Of a stretch of DNA of 64,000 nt, positions 46,790-61,490 are shown one piece after another; positions within the stretch are counted from its first letter, which is position 1; the number at the start of each line of letters is the position of its first letter. The DNA comes from Metaphire vulgaris. Its lineage: Eukaryota > Annelida > Clitellata > Crassiclitellata > Megascolecidae. The translations under genes and the position numbers were made by a program. A model generated the notes under the pieces. That model saw only the letters and a list, made by a program, of their open reading frames with translations, was not told where the DNA came from and did no database searches. Location: NCBI GenBank assembly GCA_018105865.1, contig CM030852.1:12195245-12259244 (forward strand), read 5' to 3'.

Positions 46790-46914
46790 GCCATGCCAGT
46801 GTAGGCTGTAGTGTAGGCTGTGAGCTGCGTTTGCTATTGTTAGACGCGAAGACGATTTTAAGGGAACGGAATTATTATTAACACAGATAAGACACAGCTA
46901 GACCACTGCTACTG

Positions 46915-47070
46915 CTAAGAGACTACTGAACACTACTACCATTCGACAGCCCCTACCCCTACTACTACTCATTCAACTAAAACTACTATTTTACTAAATT
47001 GTGTTGGTCATATTTTTAATGGGGTTGTTTCAGTGACCCCAAACAACCACTGCTACACTGCTACTGGCCA
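46915..47070. mobile_element. Altered duplicate of the adjacent MITE, rich in ACT triplets
   Basis: Matches 46630-46797 (AAATTGTGTTGGTCATATTT, AATGGGGTTGTTT) but with added ACT/CTA triplets, and leads toward the CTA array at 47156. Confidence 0.55.
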
Positions 47071-47155
47071 TGTCAGTGTAATGAGTGTTAATGTCCATAT
47101 TCATAACATACGTTCCATGTTCACGATTTTCACTAACACTATTACTAACACAGAT

Positions 47156-47347
47156 ACTAGACACTACTAGTCTGCTGCTACTGCTACTTCTACTACTACC
47201 ATTACTACTACTGCTACTACTGCTGCTACTGCTACTGCTGCTACTACTACTACTACTACTACTACTGCTACTACTACTACTACTAATCTACTACTACTGC
47301 TACTACTACTACTACTCTACTACTACTACTACTACTACTACTAATAC

Positions 47348-47412
<65 letters not shown>
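47156..47412. repeat. (CTA)n/(CTG)n/(AAT)n compound microsatellite
   Basis: Imperfect CTA/CTG triplets, then about 70 bases of AAT. Confidence 0.95.
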
Positions 47413-47414
<2 letters not shown>

Positions 47415-47646
47415 GAACGTATGACGAAGAATTGACACCACTAAAGATCACCCAACCTCTCGCTACTTTCAACGTAGCTGCAAGCAGAATCGATTTTTGC
47501 CGCTCGACGCAGCCTAACTCCACACTTTTCTTGCTGGAATTACTCTGGTATTCACGAAAGCAGCGGTCCTCACGCACGATATTGACATGATACTGTCATT
47601 CGATACAAACGGATTGTGTAATGCAACATCAAGCGATGGATGATAT

Positions 47647-47843
47647 CATAGGCGGATTTTATTGAAGGTTAGGGTAGGCTTAAGCCTACCCAACTAATCC
47701 CACCAAAACAAAACAATTGTTTTTTCCATCAACACCAGGTCTGTCGCCTGGATGGCACCCGTGCTAGATGACACGCGTGCTGGATGGCACCCCCAGACCC
47801 CTATACTAGCCTACCCAAATATTAAACTCTAAATCCGCCTATG
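47647..47843. mobile_element. hAT-like MITE, CATAGGCGGATTT ends
   Basis: Ends CATAGGCGGATTTTA and TAAATCCGCCTATG-like; the exact TSD GATGATAT is at 47639-47646 and 47844-47851. Confidence 0.85.
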
Positions 47844-47869
47844 GATGATATCATAGTTATTATCGGTAT

Positions 47870-48163
47870 AAAGTAAAGTTTCCCCATGCCCGGATTCGAG
47901 CCTTAGGGCCGGTGCTGATCTCCGGTCTCTTAGGCATACAGCTACGCAGGTGGCATACGCCATTAACCTAGAGTAGGTTGCCAGCCAAACAGCTAGGCCT
48001 GCGCTTTACTTCGCAGCGAACGCTGCTCTTCAATTTTGACGTTATAACCGCCCTCTGGCGAGTAAGGCTGAGTTGACCTTAGGGGCTGAACCTGCGGGAG
48101 TTGAACCCGCGACTTCCTGCTCCATCGTCCAACGTTGTTACCACTCTGCTATCTTCCCGCCCA
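47870..48163 (-). mobile_element. tRNA-derived SINE (minus), full length
   Basis: TATTATCGGTAT (12 bases) flanks it at 47858-47869 and 48164-48175. The reverse complement starts GGGCGGGAAGATAGCAGAG, has the B-box GCGGGTTCAACTCCCG, then CCCCTAAGGTCAACTCAGCC. The tail is ACTTTACTTT. It is the same family as 9279-9572. Confidence 0.85.
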
Positions 48164-48792
48164 TATTATCGGTATCATTATAACTAACTCATAGTATCTG
48201 CGATCTAAGTTAATAAATATAGGATTTACGATTTCTGGAATATCGTCGAAACTTAACTTAGGAAACTAGAGCCCGGTGCTACAGCGGCTCTAAACCTAAA
48301 TAGAATAACTAATAGGAGGACCATTGCGATGTGCACAAAGATAGACCGTTAGCCTAAATTTAAATAAGTGTTCGTGTAGTGACCATTCTTGCACCGTTTT
48401 GCATTCAGTATGATGTACTTTATGCAAACATTTGCACAGCACCTGAAATTTTGATCACCATATTCATAACATACGTTTAAGGATAGGCGGTAACAGCACG
48501 CCCGATATATAGCTGACACGCAAAATGGTGTTTGGTTGAATTCAACATAGACATCGCCATTGTAAGACTTAACGCATGAAAAAGCATATGGGTCAATGGA
48601 CGAGGAGTGCATGCAGGCAAACGGCTATTGCGATCTAGCAAGGCCTGCAGCTAGTGATGCGTGTTAGTTTTTTTTTAAATGAATACAAATCTACGAATAC
48701 ACCATGGATCGAAAAATTGGGAGGGTTAACGCTAAACAAATTCGATCTCTATATGATCATATGATATATAACGATAATGAAGTGACTTCAAG
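48164..48792. other. No supported gene
   Basis: An 87-codon minus-strand open frame with several cysteines (48349-48612) shows no recognisable domain. Confidence 0.3.
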
Positions 48793-48961
48793 CAGTGTTT
48801 ATTCTAGGCCTTCTTAGGGGCATACCCCAGTTTGAAAATTCCCCAAATTTTTAGATGTTGGCTGGGAATGGAAATCTCCCCAAACGTGTGGAAACTCAAA
48901 CCTTGTCCCCTCCAAACATTTCAAAATCCCCCCCAATGTCAAGGGGCTAGAATAAACACTG
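48793..48961. mobile_element. hAT-like MITE, CAGTGTTTATTCTAG ends
   Basis: Ends CAGTGTTTATTCTAGGCC and GGGGCTAGAATAAACACTG. The flanks carry the 9-base direct repeat GACTTCAAG (48784-48792 and 48962-48970), that is, an 8-bp TSD plus one chance match. Confidence 0.85.
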
Positions 48962-49265
48962 GACTTCAAGTGGTTTAGCAGACATCAGCCTGTGTGAAAA
49001 TCATTATACTATTATTACTCTCAACGTCTAATAACCCAGTTTTCCCATAGAGCTTTTGAATACAATTATTGTTTCAGCCGTTAGGCCTACCTTTTCGTCC
49101 AAGCTGCACACAACACTTGTACTAAAAAGTATTTCTTGGTCTCACCAGTTTCTTGTGGAATTTACTTTAATGACCTCTGGTGGGCTAATTTATAGAATTG
49201 CTTGAAACCAGTTACTAAGATACAGTTAATACAGCTCAGCGAAACAGTTTTATCATCTTGATCGA

Positions 49266-52128
<2,863 letters not shown>

Positions 52129-52307
52129 GTAAAATGCCTCTTGGAAATTATTGCTTCAGGAAAGTTCGTATCAATTACATGTAGGCCTATAACAATTGCT
52201 TTACGATCGTAACATAGATCTGTAAATCGAAGAAGTATTGCGCCATCTACTTACTTATTGTAGCTTAAACGTCGTTGTCATCATCACATCATCATAATCA
52301 CCATCAC

Positions 52308-52613
52308 CAGTGGCGGTTCCAGGATTTCTTTGTGGTGGGATGAAATGAATTCATAGGAAGTTGGGGAAGGGGGGTGAAAATAGAAGGAAAAAATCAATAA
52401 ATTTCACCCAAAATGGCTGACAAAAGGAAATTTGTCCCTAATTTTACTACACTTTTACCGCGAAAAATTGGTTGACAAGCAAAAAAAGATCAGCCGCAGT
52501 TTTTCCCCCGTAGTTTTACTAGACTTACCCAAAAATAGGTTTCACAAAAAGTAAGTTCGGAAATCCGGTTGGGGATCCATCCCCACTCATCCCCCCACGT
52601 GGAACCGCCACTG
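52308..52613. mobile_element. hAT-like MITE, CAGTGGCGGTTCC ends
   Basis: Ends CAGTGGCGGTTCC and GGAACCGCCACTG are exact inverses. Flanks ACCATCAC and ACCGTTAC match at 6 of 8. The interior contains TTGACAAGCAAAAAAAGATC. Confidence 0.75.
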
Positions 52614-53108
52614 ACCGTTACTAATGATGTGGAGTATGTAATTACTTGTGACTTATTATTTTTGAGACAACATATTACTATTACTTATTACTTATCCGCG
52701 AAAGTAGCAAATTACTGTAATAAATTATTTTTATGCAGTCGACCTAACTGTAACCAAGATTCCAATTACGTTTCTAGTTGCTTTCCATCTGGAAAATTGT
52801 CTGCGTGTTATGAAAAATGCGACGCATTGGTTTAATATGTGATTTTTGACGCACAATTCTGGGGCTTTCAGCTTTATTATTAGGATGTAGCTACCGTATT
52901 TATTCAATTTTAATTAATATAAGTGACAAACTACTGTATCGTAACAGATGTTTAGGTACTTTGTGCTATTGTTGACACTGGTGTTTGTTTGATGCGACTA
53001 GCGGTTATTAGCCTGGTCTCTTCAAGCAATCTATAGTATAAAGTACTAAGTTATTTTTCGAGCAGTTATGGTAATAATTAGTAATATATTAAAATTGTAG
53101 GCCGTAAC

Positions 53109-53109
<1 letters not shown>

Positions 53110-53167
<58 letters not shown>

Positions 53168-53655
53168 GTACTGATTTATGTGGTAACTCGTCCGAACGAA
53201 CTGCGTGAACACATTACAAAGTTACAGATAACTCGTGCGATATAACCAGGTTTTAAGTATCTCTTTAAAAGTATTCAAGGTCGTAGAGAGCTGTATTGAT
53301 GGCGGTAGACAATTCCATGCCCGAGCCGCGGCCGCGGGAAATGCTCGATCTCCAACGGTTCGGAGGCGCATCCTCGGGACCACCAATAAGGCGGATCCGG
53401 CCGATCTCAATCTTTGCCGGCTTGCGTGGTCAGCCACTCGTGATAGTTCGGACGCAAGGTATTCTGGACCGGCTCCATTCAGGCAACGGAAGGTCAATGT
53501 TGCCAGCTTGAAATGGATCCGCTCTGGCACAGACAACCAGTGCAGATCGCGTAGCAGCGGAGTAATGTGATCACCTAATGAGGCCTGGCATATCACTCGC
53601 GCAGCAGCGTTCAGGACGGACTGGAGACGGTTATGTAGGTATTTCTGTATTTTAT
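53110..53655 (-). mobile_element. LINE C-terminus with (ATT)n tail
   Basis: The minus strand reads DHITPLLRDLHWLSVPERIH, RSAGSALLVVPR, GDRAFPAAAARAWNCLPPSI and TFKEILKTWLY, the unbroken C-terminal block of a CR1/L2-type polyprotein (53222-53640). It continues into a short 3' untranslated region and an AAT array (53110-53164). Confidence 0.85.
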
Positions 53656-53760
53656 TACAGTAATCAAATCACTCTATCCACAAGGTAACTAGCAATCTTT
53701 GACATATAGCTTTTTCTTTTGACGTGTGACTTTCCCAACACTGAGCTGAGTTTAACCGCC

Positions 53761-53908
<148 letters not shown>

Positions 53909-54334
53909 CAATAATTAATTGACGCAAAATACGTTAAATTGTCAAACGCTGGAAGTAAGCATTGTGGTAGCAACATTGGCGTAGAGATACGAAGAAAGTC
54001 CCGGTATCGATACCTGCAATAACCATAAGGCTGACTAAACCTTCACTCGCTAGATGACAGTGCGAAAATAATAAGCAGCAGTGGTATTGAACTGCACAAG
54101 TCAATCAGACACGCAACACAATACACTAGTCCCGCATGGAAAGCACCGCACACCTGGATGAGGGCCTCTAAAACTGAGATCAGCGCCACCCTATGAGCCC
54201 GGGCAGGAGCTCGATAAGGACTTTGATTTTAAGGTTAAATGTTTAACGACGGTCGGTGCCCCGCAAATGTTTTAAAGTTTTTAGAAGTCAGTAAGTGAGT
54301 TTTTGTGCATTTTGGACATAAATCAAAACCTGAC

Positions 54335-54620
54335 ATACAATGAATCAATCAATCAACTTCTATAGCGCCACTATCATAATGCCCAGAGCATCATATATCT
54401 TAAGACGCAGGTTATCCCTCGACCGTCTTACTACTAATCATGCCACAAGATATTCGGCACGAATTTCATTTTGTCGATGTTTAATCTAATCTATTCTAAT
54501 CTTAAACTTCTATAGAGCCATTTCATAATGCACAGGAGCATCAGCCGATGACACACCAAATCAAAATCATTTAAGATCCAGGTCAAATCCAGGATATCCA
54601 GCCGGACAAACGGGTGACAG
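54335..54620 (-). mobile_element. Two LINE 3' ends in the same orientation
   Basis: AATCAATCAATCAACTTCTATAGCG (54340 region) and TAATCTATTCTAATCTTAAAC-TTCTATAG (54484 region) are reverse complements of the GCGCCATAGAAGTTTA-type ends seen at 6530 and 57225, each with its short repeat tail. Confidence 0.6.
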
Positions 54621-55361
54621 TCTATGGTGGAATGATGTCCCTCGTTCTCGAGGACTATTATTGACGCTGGTGTGTAGTAAGAACTGACTAGGTGGTGCCC
54701 TATATTGAGCACTGTAGATCAAAATTTAGAAGACCAATATTTTGATTATTCTTGAACGATATGATGCAATGCAGATGGGGACATACGATAATATGCTATT
54801 TGTCTGCGAATTTTGCAAATTCCCCTAAATGTTTACAGTACAGTTACTGTATATACGCCCTCTGTTAAATAATCCTTCCATTGGCTACTTTCACACAGCG
54901 AATTAATTATAAATGGCGTTTTTTCAATCAATCAATCAATTTATTTATTTATTTCTCATGATTACACACACAGAGATCAAACACGCAAAAATTAATTAAG
55001 ACGAAGCAAAATTAATTTTGTTGTCTAAAAACACTAAAAACATTGAATAAGATCTTTTAAAACATGTCTCGTCCCTCTATTTACCTACTGACCATTTCAC
55101 AAGATATTATGTAGGGCGGTGTAGGCCATTGGGTCGATGTCCCTCGTTCTCGTACAGTCATTGGCTCTCGTTGTGTGGCATGAAATGGCTGGGAGAGGTG
55201 CTCTCTTTTGAATGCTGACGATCGAAATTGAGGCGGCCAAAATTGATTATTCTTAAGTTCTTAACGATTAGAAGCACCGCAGGAGACCGCATTCATGCTG
55301 TCACCTTAGCTTCAGTTCATCAATGAACAAGGAGAAGATGATGAGGAGACCGCGCATTCAT

Positions 55362-55549
55362 TAGCGTCGCCACGGGGGGCAAATGGAGGCAATTGCCCCC
55401 CCCCAACCTGCCCCAGACCACCTACCAGATTCGCGCAAATCCGGTGAGAAAGTTTTTTTGTGTATGGGCGGGGTGGGGGTAGGTAAGGAATCTGACACGT
55501 CAGGCCCCTTTTGCCCCCACCCAACGAAAAATTCCTGGCGACGCCACTG
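55362..55549. mobile_element. Probable MITE with AGCGTCGCCA / TGGCGACGCCACTG ends
   Basis: An inverted terminal pair with a CCCCC-rich interior. Flanks CGCATTCA and CGCATTTC are similar but not an exact TSD. Confidence 0.5.
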
Positions 55550-55839
55550 CACGCATTTCATGTGGCTGCCGCTAGGGCCTGCGACGGCCTACCTTCATTC
55601 GTTCAACTTTCCGCTTCACTCAACATTTTCAAAAGAGGCTAAAGACTTGGTTGTCCCGCGCTGGTTATGAGCTTTAACTCTGTAATGTGCTCACGCAGTC
55701 CACCTGTGGACAAGTGTCGCCACAGTAATCTGAACGTTGCTTACTTACTTACTTACTTACTTAATATGGTTATAAGCGAAAATATGAAATTTGTCAGAGA
55801 ATTTCTTCGTCATACTGAGATTTTTACATATCTATGCAC

Positions 55840-56135
55840 CGACTATACACACACTGAAACTCAATTCGGTCGTGTTGCTCGAGCCAATCCATCTCAAGAC
55901 CATGCACGTGCCCTTCGGACCATTAAACAGGGTCGACCCAAGGCCTGGAAGCGCCCGGTGGGACGACTCAAACTTACTTGGGTTAAATCTATTGAGACAG
56001 AGCTAACATCGCAGAACTCCGGCCTATTCTCCGGATGGAAACTTGCTCAAAACAGAGACATATCTGGCGTCAGTTTGTGGAAACAGATACGCTCCAGAGT
56101 GTGGCATGCTGCTGCTGATGATGATGATGATATAC
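55840..56135 (+). mobile_element. LINE C-terminal fragment ending in (GAT)n
   Basis: Reads GRVARANPSQDHARAL, GRPKAWKRPVGRLKLTWVKS and WHAAADDDDD. In this LINE group the protein ends in such a GAT-coded tract, so the short GAT run (56112-56131) is the element's own end. A relative's C-terminus is at 63835-63920. Confidence 0.75.
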
Positions 56136-56407
56136 ACCGACTGCTCTATAGGTGTTACAATGCCATCGAAACAGCGAATTAATTATAAATTGTCTTTTTG
56201 TTGTCTATAGAAAGTGTCCTACATGGAACCAGATATCTTAAGACATGACTCATCTCTCGAACGACCTACAGTACTAAACATTCCACAAGAAACTTGGCAG
56301 GACCGTCATTTTGTTGATATGCCTCGCTCTCTTACAGTCATTGGCTCTGTTGTGTCGTATTAAATGAGACAAATAACTGGACGTTGCTCTATTTTGAGGG
56401 CTGTAGA

Positions 56408-56650
56408 CAGAGCCGTAGCTAGGGGATCAAGGTGGGGGCAAGCCGCCCCGGGCACCGACCGGTGGGGAGCGCATTTTGGATGTGGAAAAAATAAAAATAG
56501 ATATGCGGAATAAAAAGAAGGGGAAAAGGTCACCAGCCCTAAAAATGGACAAGTAAACTGTGTGACGACTAAAAAAAGGTCGTCACCGAAATTTAGGGGC
56601 GCAAAATATGAGCATTGCCCCGGGCGCCGAAAACCCTAGCTACGGCTCTG
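56408..56650. mobile_element. hAT-like MITE, CAGAGCCGTAGCTAGG ends
   Basis: The exact TSD GCTGTAGA is at 56400-56407 and 56651-56658. Ends CAGAGCCGTAGCTAGG and CCTAGCTACGGCTCTG. One-ended relatives with CTAGCTACGGCTCTGGCACC lie in intron 2 of copies 1 and 2 (about 10100 and 22790). Confidence 0.85.
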
Positions 56651-57069
56651 GCTGTAGATCTAAATTTAGATTACCACGATTTATTATTCTTCAAGGATTT
56701 GAAGCAACGGGATATGGATACAAAGCGAGAATGTGGTTTCTGTCCGAGAATTTCCTCAATTCGCTAAGCTATTTACATATCTATGCATTTACTGCTCAAT
56801 AGGTCTTCATTTTCTAATCGGAAAGTGCCGCTTTGAGCTGTCTAGTTCACTTTTCTCGTGACAATTCAATGCGTTCTGACCAATACAACGGTATTGGTGT
56901 ACCGTTCAGCAGTGGCGTAGTCAGTACTTATGCAAGTGGGGCTGTTAACTGGAGGCACTATGCAGCTGAACACTGAAACCGCTGTCGACCTGCTACTAGA
57001 CTGCACAGAACATGTGACTCATTCTTCGCTAAATAGTCCCAGTACAATTTACAACTTAGCCCACCGGTG

Positions 57070-57245
57070 ACCTAGCTTAAAACTTACTTGTTTGACTTGG
57101 CTTATCCCCTTAGATTGCTGCCCCGCTGTTCTGACTGATCTTCCGGATTGACCTGGCTCTAATTCTATTTGGATTTGGTGCGCCATCGGCTGATGCCCTG
57201 GGCATTATGATAGTGGCGCCATAGAAGTTTATTGATTGATTGATT
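57070..57245 (+). mobile_element. LINE 3' end with (ATTG)n tail
   Basis: TTTGACTTGGCTTATCC, CATCGGCTGATGCCCTGG and GGCGCCATAGAAGTTTATTG, then ATTG repeats. Related to 6345-6545. Confidence 0.6.
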
Positions 57246-57761
57246 GAGCCAGAGTCCCGCAATATCAAGCCCCAAACTTCTACATCCAACACTTCTAGTC
57301 GCCAATCAGTTTCACGAGCAAAAATGATCACGATTTTTTTCATATTGTTGAAATCTGTTACACGTAAAACCACAAATTATTGGCACAACCCTTTTTAATT
57401 GTCCAGCCTATGTAGGCCTAATGCATCAGTTTTGTATCCTAGTTTAATTAATGAATGTTAATGAATGAATTAATGAATTAAAGAATTTCTGTTGCGCCAG
57501 ACAATCATGATACCCATAATGCTCATGAAATCAGTTGATCGTCCACTACAGTACAAGCAATCGGGATATGAACCACCCCCATAAGAATCAGATTGTACTG
57601 CATTTGCCCAACCCATAGACATCTCTGACGCTACATTGATCAGGTGAAACTGCTACCGGGATCTGTGTTTTGCGACTGTGACTACTAATCTGTTGTTGTA
57701 CTAAAGCCTGTTTTCATAATATTGTGCGCAAATGTTTTGTCTGGTTGTTTACTATAGAGAC

Positions 57762-59932
57762 TAGGGTGCCCATCAAAACTGAAGTTCTTAATTTCTACTG
57801 TGGTACCCTCCCATTTTGTTATGTGCTTTAAAATAAGTTCTCTGTAATTTTTTCAGATTTTTAAAATCAAATTTAAAGGTTGCTCAACGGCTCTAAAGTT
57901 ATCAGATTTCTATATACATGAAAAATTTTACACGTGGAAATTCTATATAAGTTCTTCAACAGCTAAATGCATAATTTTTATACTGTAAGGCACCAAGATA
58001 ACAATTAAGTTGTTGTAAATATTTTCAAAAACTAGAAGGTTCAATTGCCTCCAAGAAAAGTATCCTTTGGCGTTCTATTAAGCCCAGTGCGTCTCGAGTC
58101 TCTAGTGCGGACTGTGGAACATCAACATTGGCACCGACAAGCAGGAACTTTCTTGCTTCTGGCTACTTTGCTTTGTGTCTTGATACAAGATACGTTTCTG
58201 TTCTTTATTTGTCGCAATACTGTACTGTATCAGTTTAACAGCTCACTCTGTTCTGTCATTTACAACTGTCAAACTGTTGAGGTGTTTTTGGTTACCTGAA
58301 ATTCATCATGGTTTTACCAACTGTCTTGGCCTGTGCGTGTGAGGAAATCAGCATTCAGGCCAAGAGCATTAAAGAAAGACACAGTACTGTATTTTTTATG
58401 ACAAAGCCGCTGAGTTCCTTTCCAGCAGTGGTACTGGGCTCGAACTGAATTCCTTTAGGTGTTTCTGTTTACTAGTTGCATTGCTCATCTTTCGTTTGAT
58501 GCAGCTGTCTACAGTGTCGTCAAAAAATTCAAAGACTATTACTTCCTCACTCAGGTACCATGTATGTGTGCTAATCTGCAGCATCGGAAAAGCCCTTGTT
58601 CAAAGCTACATAGTATTTTGCTAGCTTAAAAACGCTCCGGTCATTGGCAGGAACAGCTGCTGGTCTTGGACATTATGTACAGGCTTTTGTGTACAGCAGG
58701 CATCCAAAAAGGCTCATCTTCAGTGCAGTTTCTTCGCATGCTGTTAGTTTGAACTGCTCTATAAACATCCACAATTTTACAGAGTACAGCAACTTGACCA
58801 TCCACTGGACTCTGTACATAGATCTGGGTGCCATAAATCGTGAATAAGCCAATATCTGGACCAAAGCTGATCGGCGACAACAGTCTCTAGAAACATCACC
58901 AACTACTACTTCATGCTCATGAAGTTGGCATGCCAGATGCAAAAGGTTCTTGTAAAGCATGGTCTCTCTCATGACACAAACTCCAATTCGTATGCCAGTA
59001 TTCAAAGCTGTCGAAGCGTATGGCTTTCACGTGACTTTGAATGCCAATTCTGTAATCATTGTTGCAACTGCATTGCTCTGGTACATGTAGATAGGTTTGG
59101 GAAACCAAGTACCTGTTCCACTTGAAAACTTGGTACCAAGATTGGCAGCCTATCAACTTGTTCACAGCCTACAGTATCTGGCAACAACTTGCCATCCCAG
59201 TGTACTACTGAACGTAAGGATGGATCAAAATTAGATATGCCAGCCTTTCCCAACTATTCACAAAACTGTAGTCAAGCTATTCTAATTACTTTAAGCTGGT
59301 TACACGCTGATCTAAAATGTAATAATTTAATTTCATAATATAACAATATTTTGCCAAGAATGTGCCTACTACAAACAATACATGTAGTTGCATGACACAA
59401 TTCATACATAACCTGAAATTTGTACTATTACTCATATTATTAACCATAAGTAACATAAAACAATACTGTACACACACTGGTTGTTGGTAATAAAGACATG
59501 ATAATTTGCTAAATAATTAATTATTTGTATATAACAAAGCGCATTTGTTACAGTTTAATGCCTACAAGTACCAACCGGTGGCAGTGCTAATTTGACAGTT
59601 AATAATTTATTCTAAATGTTCTCTGTAAAAAAACAAAAAGGGTAATAATAGAATATTTATATGTTTTTTAAACAAATATTGAAATAAATAAGTGGCAGAT
59701 GTCAATGACATTGACCATTGAGCAATAAAAGTTGAACAACAAGCAAGTTTTAGAAAATTCGCCAAATGGCAATTTTCGATAAACTTTAAACATGTTGAGC
59801 AACCAGTAAATGTTGTCATAAAGAGCTGAAATTTTGCACTGTTGCTGCTCTTATAAGGGGTAACAAGTTGAGGGGGTACCACATTAACATTTCACAACTT
59901 CAAATTTTTACATTGGTTTGGCGGGCACCCTA
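57762..59932 (-). mobile_element. Complete 2.17-kb DNA transposon with TIRs, 8-bp TSD and decayed transposase-like gene
   Basis: The left end TAGGGTGCCCATCAAAACTG and the right end (reverse complement TAGGGTGCCCGCCAAACCAA) are inverted and agree at 14 of the first 17 bases. The TSD ATAGAGAC is exact (57754-57761 and 59933-59940). The minus strand, about 59260-58396, reads in order VHWDGKLLPD, VDRLPILVPSFQVEQVLGFP, HVKAIRFDS, NTGIRIGVCV, LLHLACQLHEHEVVVGDV and FEFFDDTVDSCIKRKM, in several frames with slips. I recognise these as a protein family often predicted in invertebrate genomes (the FDT, NTG and LACRHHI words), here degenerate. An 8-bp TSD fits hAT-like elements, but I cannot place the family firmly. 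Confidence 0.8.
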
Positions 59933-59972
59933 ATAGAGACCCTTCATGGTAGACCGTTTTACTGTCTGTGGC

Positions 59973-60217
59973 CGGTGGCGTTCCTAGGCTTGGTGTCACC
60001 CGGTGCGTAAATGTGGTGAGAAGCAAAAAAAAGGTTATCTCCCTTTCTCCCTTCTGAAACGTGGTGACAAGCAAAAAAAGGTTTTCGTCCTTCTGGAGAT
60101 GAAAACGTTGGTGAGTGACAAGCAAAAAATGTTTCTTAGTTTGGTGTCACCCCTCTACTGGGTGTCACCCGGTGCGATCCGCACCCCCCGCACCCCCAGC
60201 TCCTAGGAACGCCACTG
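59973..60217. mobile_element. hAT-like MITE, CGGTGGCGTTCCTAGG ends
   Basis: Ends CGGTGGCGTTCCTAGG and CCTAGGAACGCCACTG. Flanks TCTGTGGC and TTTGTGGC match at 7 of 8. The inside has three TGACAAGCAAAAAA-type motifs and repeated GGTGTCACCC words. Confidence 0.8.
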
Positions 60218-60234
60218 TTTGTGGCCGCTAGTAA

Positions 60235-60480
60235 TTATTTATTTATTTCAAGACAATTTCTATAGCGCCGTGCACTAGGCTAAGTCCTACGACAAGGGCG
60301 CTGCACACACATAGTCAACCATAACCTAAACTAAAAAGGTGCGTCTTTAGTTCTCTCAGGAACAGTCCAGCAGAGTTGGCCTCAGTCAATGCGGTCGGCA
60401 AGGCATTCCAAAGCAACGGGTTCCCGCGTGAGAAGGACCTGTCTCCGAACTTCGGAGTCTGTGACAGTATGTCAGAGCAC
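60235..60480 (-). mobile_element. LINE C-terminus and 3' end
   Basis: The minus strand reads RGNPLLWNALPTALTEANSA and LRELKTHLF, followed by GCGCTATAGAAATTGTCTTG and an AAAT tail. Confidence 0.7.
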
Positions 60481-61360
60481 ATTGAAATCTGACACGTTGC
60501 ACAAACCGTTTCAACATCAACTCCGTGTCGACTGGCCGAGAAAGCGTTAATATTTCCTTACTTACTAAATTATTGCATTCTACAGATGTACTGAATTTTC
60601 ATTTTAGTCCGTTGAATGCGAACCTTCTGCCTAAAATCGCCTTGATTCTTATATGCCTGATTTGTAATGCTAAAAATAGTTCGGTGTGAACGGCTGTATA
60701 TGTGTGTTTCATATTGACATAGGCATTTGCGGATATGCACATTGCATCCTAACAAAAGACTTTACTACAGTAGGCCTATGTGTCGCGAATCTATATTTTG
60801 TCTGAGCTAACGCAGTGGTACAATTTATTATGACATCAGTACTCATAAGCAGCATAAACTTGGTCTTTTGTTGTTGACAGTAGCCTATCAGCAGTTCTTA
60901 GGACTTCGTATCAAAAACTGAAGCCTTCTTGGAGTTGCTAAAGGCACGCTTAAAGTATGAGAGACAGAGGCCACAGAGAAATGAACAAGAACAAGAAAAA
61001 TCTATTTCTAGCAGTTCTAAAAGGTAAGCATGTGAATCTTTCATCTCAAATCCGTAATATAAAAGTATATTATTAGCTAGCCTAATAGCGTGACTGCCGA
61101 CTGGTTCTCAGTTATTAGGCCTAGGCATGTCGCGCAGCAAGAAAACTAGGAACAAGCTAGTAGTCCTACTGACCCAGCTCGATGTTCAAAAATTCCAATT
61201 TTCATAATTTTACAGATTTAAAAAAAGAACTCAGTTTTATTTTTAAATTTAGTTCTGCCGATTGCAAAAGAATTCTAGAATTTATTTCGAAAATGACTTA
61301 GGCTAAATAACTCAAACGCGTTATAATGATTCACTTCCCCTTCCCTATCTAGAACAGAGA
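60481..61360. other. No gene seen
   Basis: Mixed AT-rich sequence; short frames only. Confidence 0.3.
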
Positions 61361-61368
61361 TGTAGTAC

Positions 61369-61490
61369 TTGGTACTTGCACTTGTACTCGAATTGTACTC
61401 GAGTACAAATTGTTAGTACTTGTACTTGTACTTGTACTTGTACTTGGAGGCCAGGTACTTGTACTTGTTCTTGTACTTGAAGCATTGTGT
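61369..61490. repeat. (TACTTG)n hexanucleotide repeat
   Basis: About fifteen TACTTG-type units with an internal palindromic TGTACTCGAGTACA. Confidence 0.85.

Larger units (their letters stand above)
54640..56810. repeat. Three diverged copies of a local segment
   Basis: The phrase GATGTCCCTCGTTCTC occurs at about 54632 and 55136, with a variant near 56320 (CTCGCTCTCTTACAGTCATTGG). CAGTCATTGGCTCT occurs in the latter two. The words GAATTTC-TC and ATTTACATATCTATGCA recur at about 55798-55840 and 56745-56785. The copies are too diverged to assign. Confidence 0.5.

Noticed and set aside
58045..58299. 84-residue + strand open frame in the 57.8-59.9 kb transposon
   Set aside because: The element's coding motifs are on the minus strand; this frame has no family resemblance.
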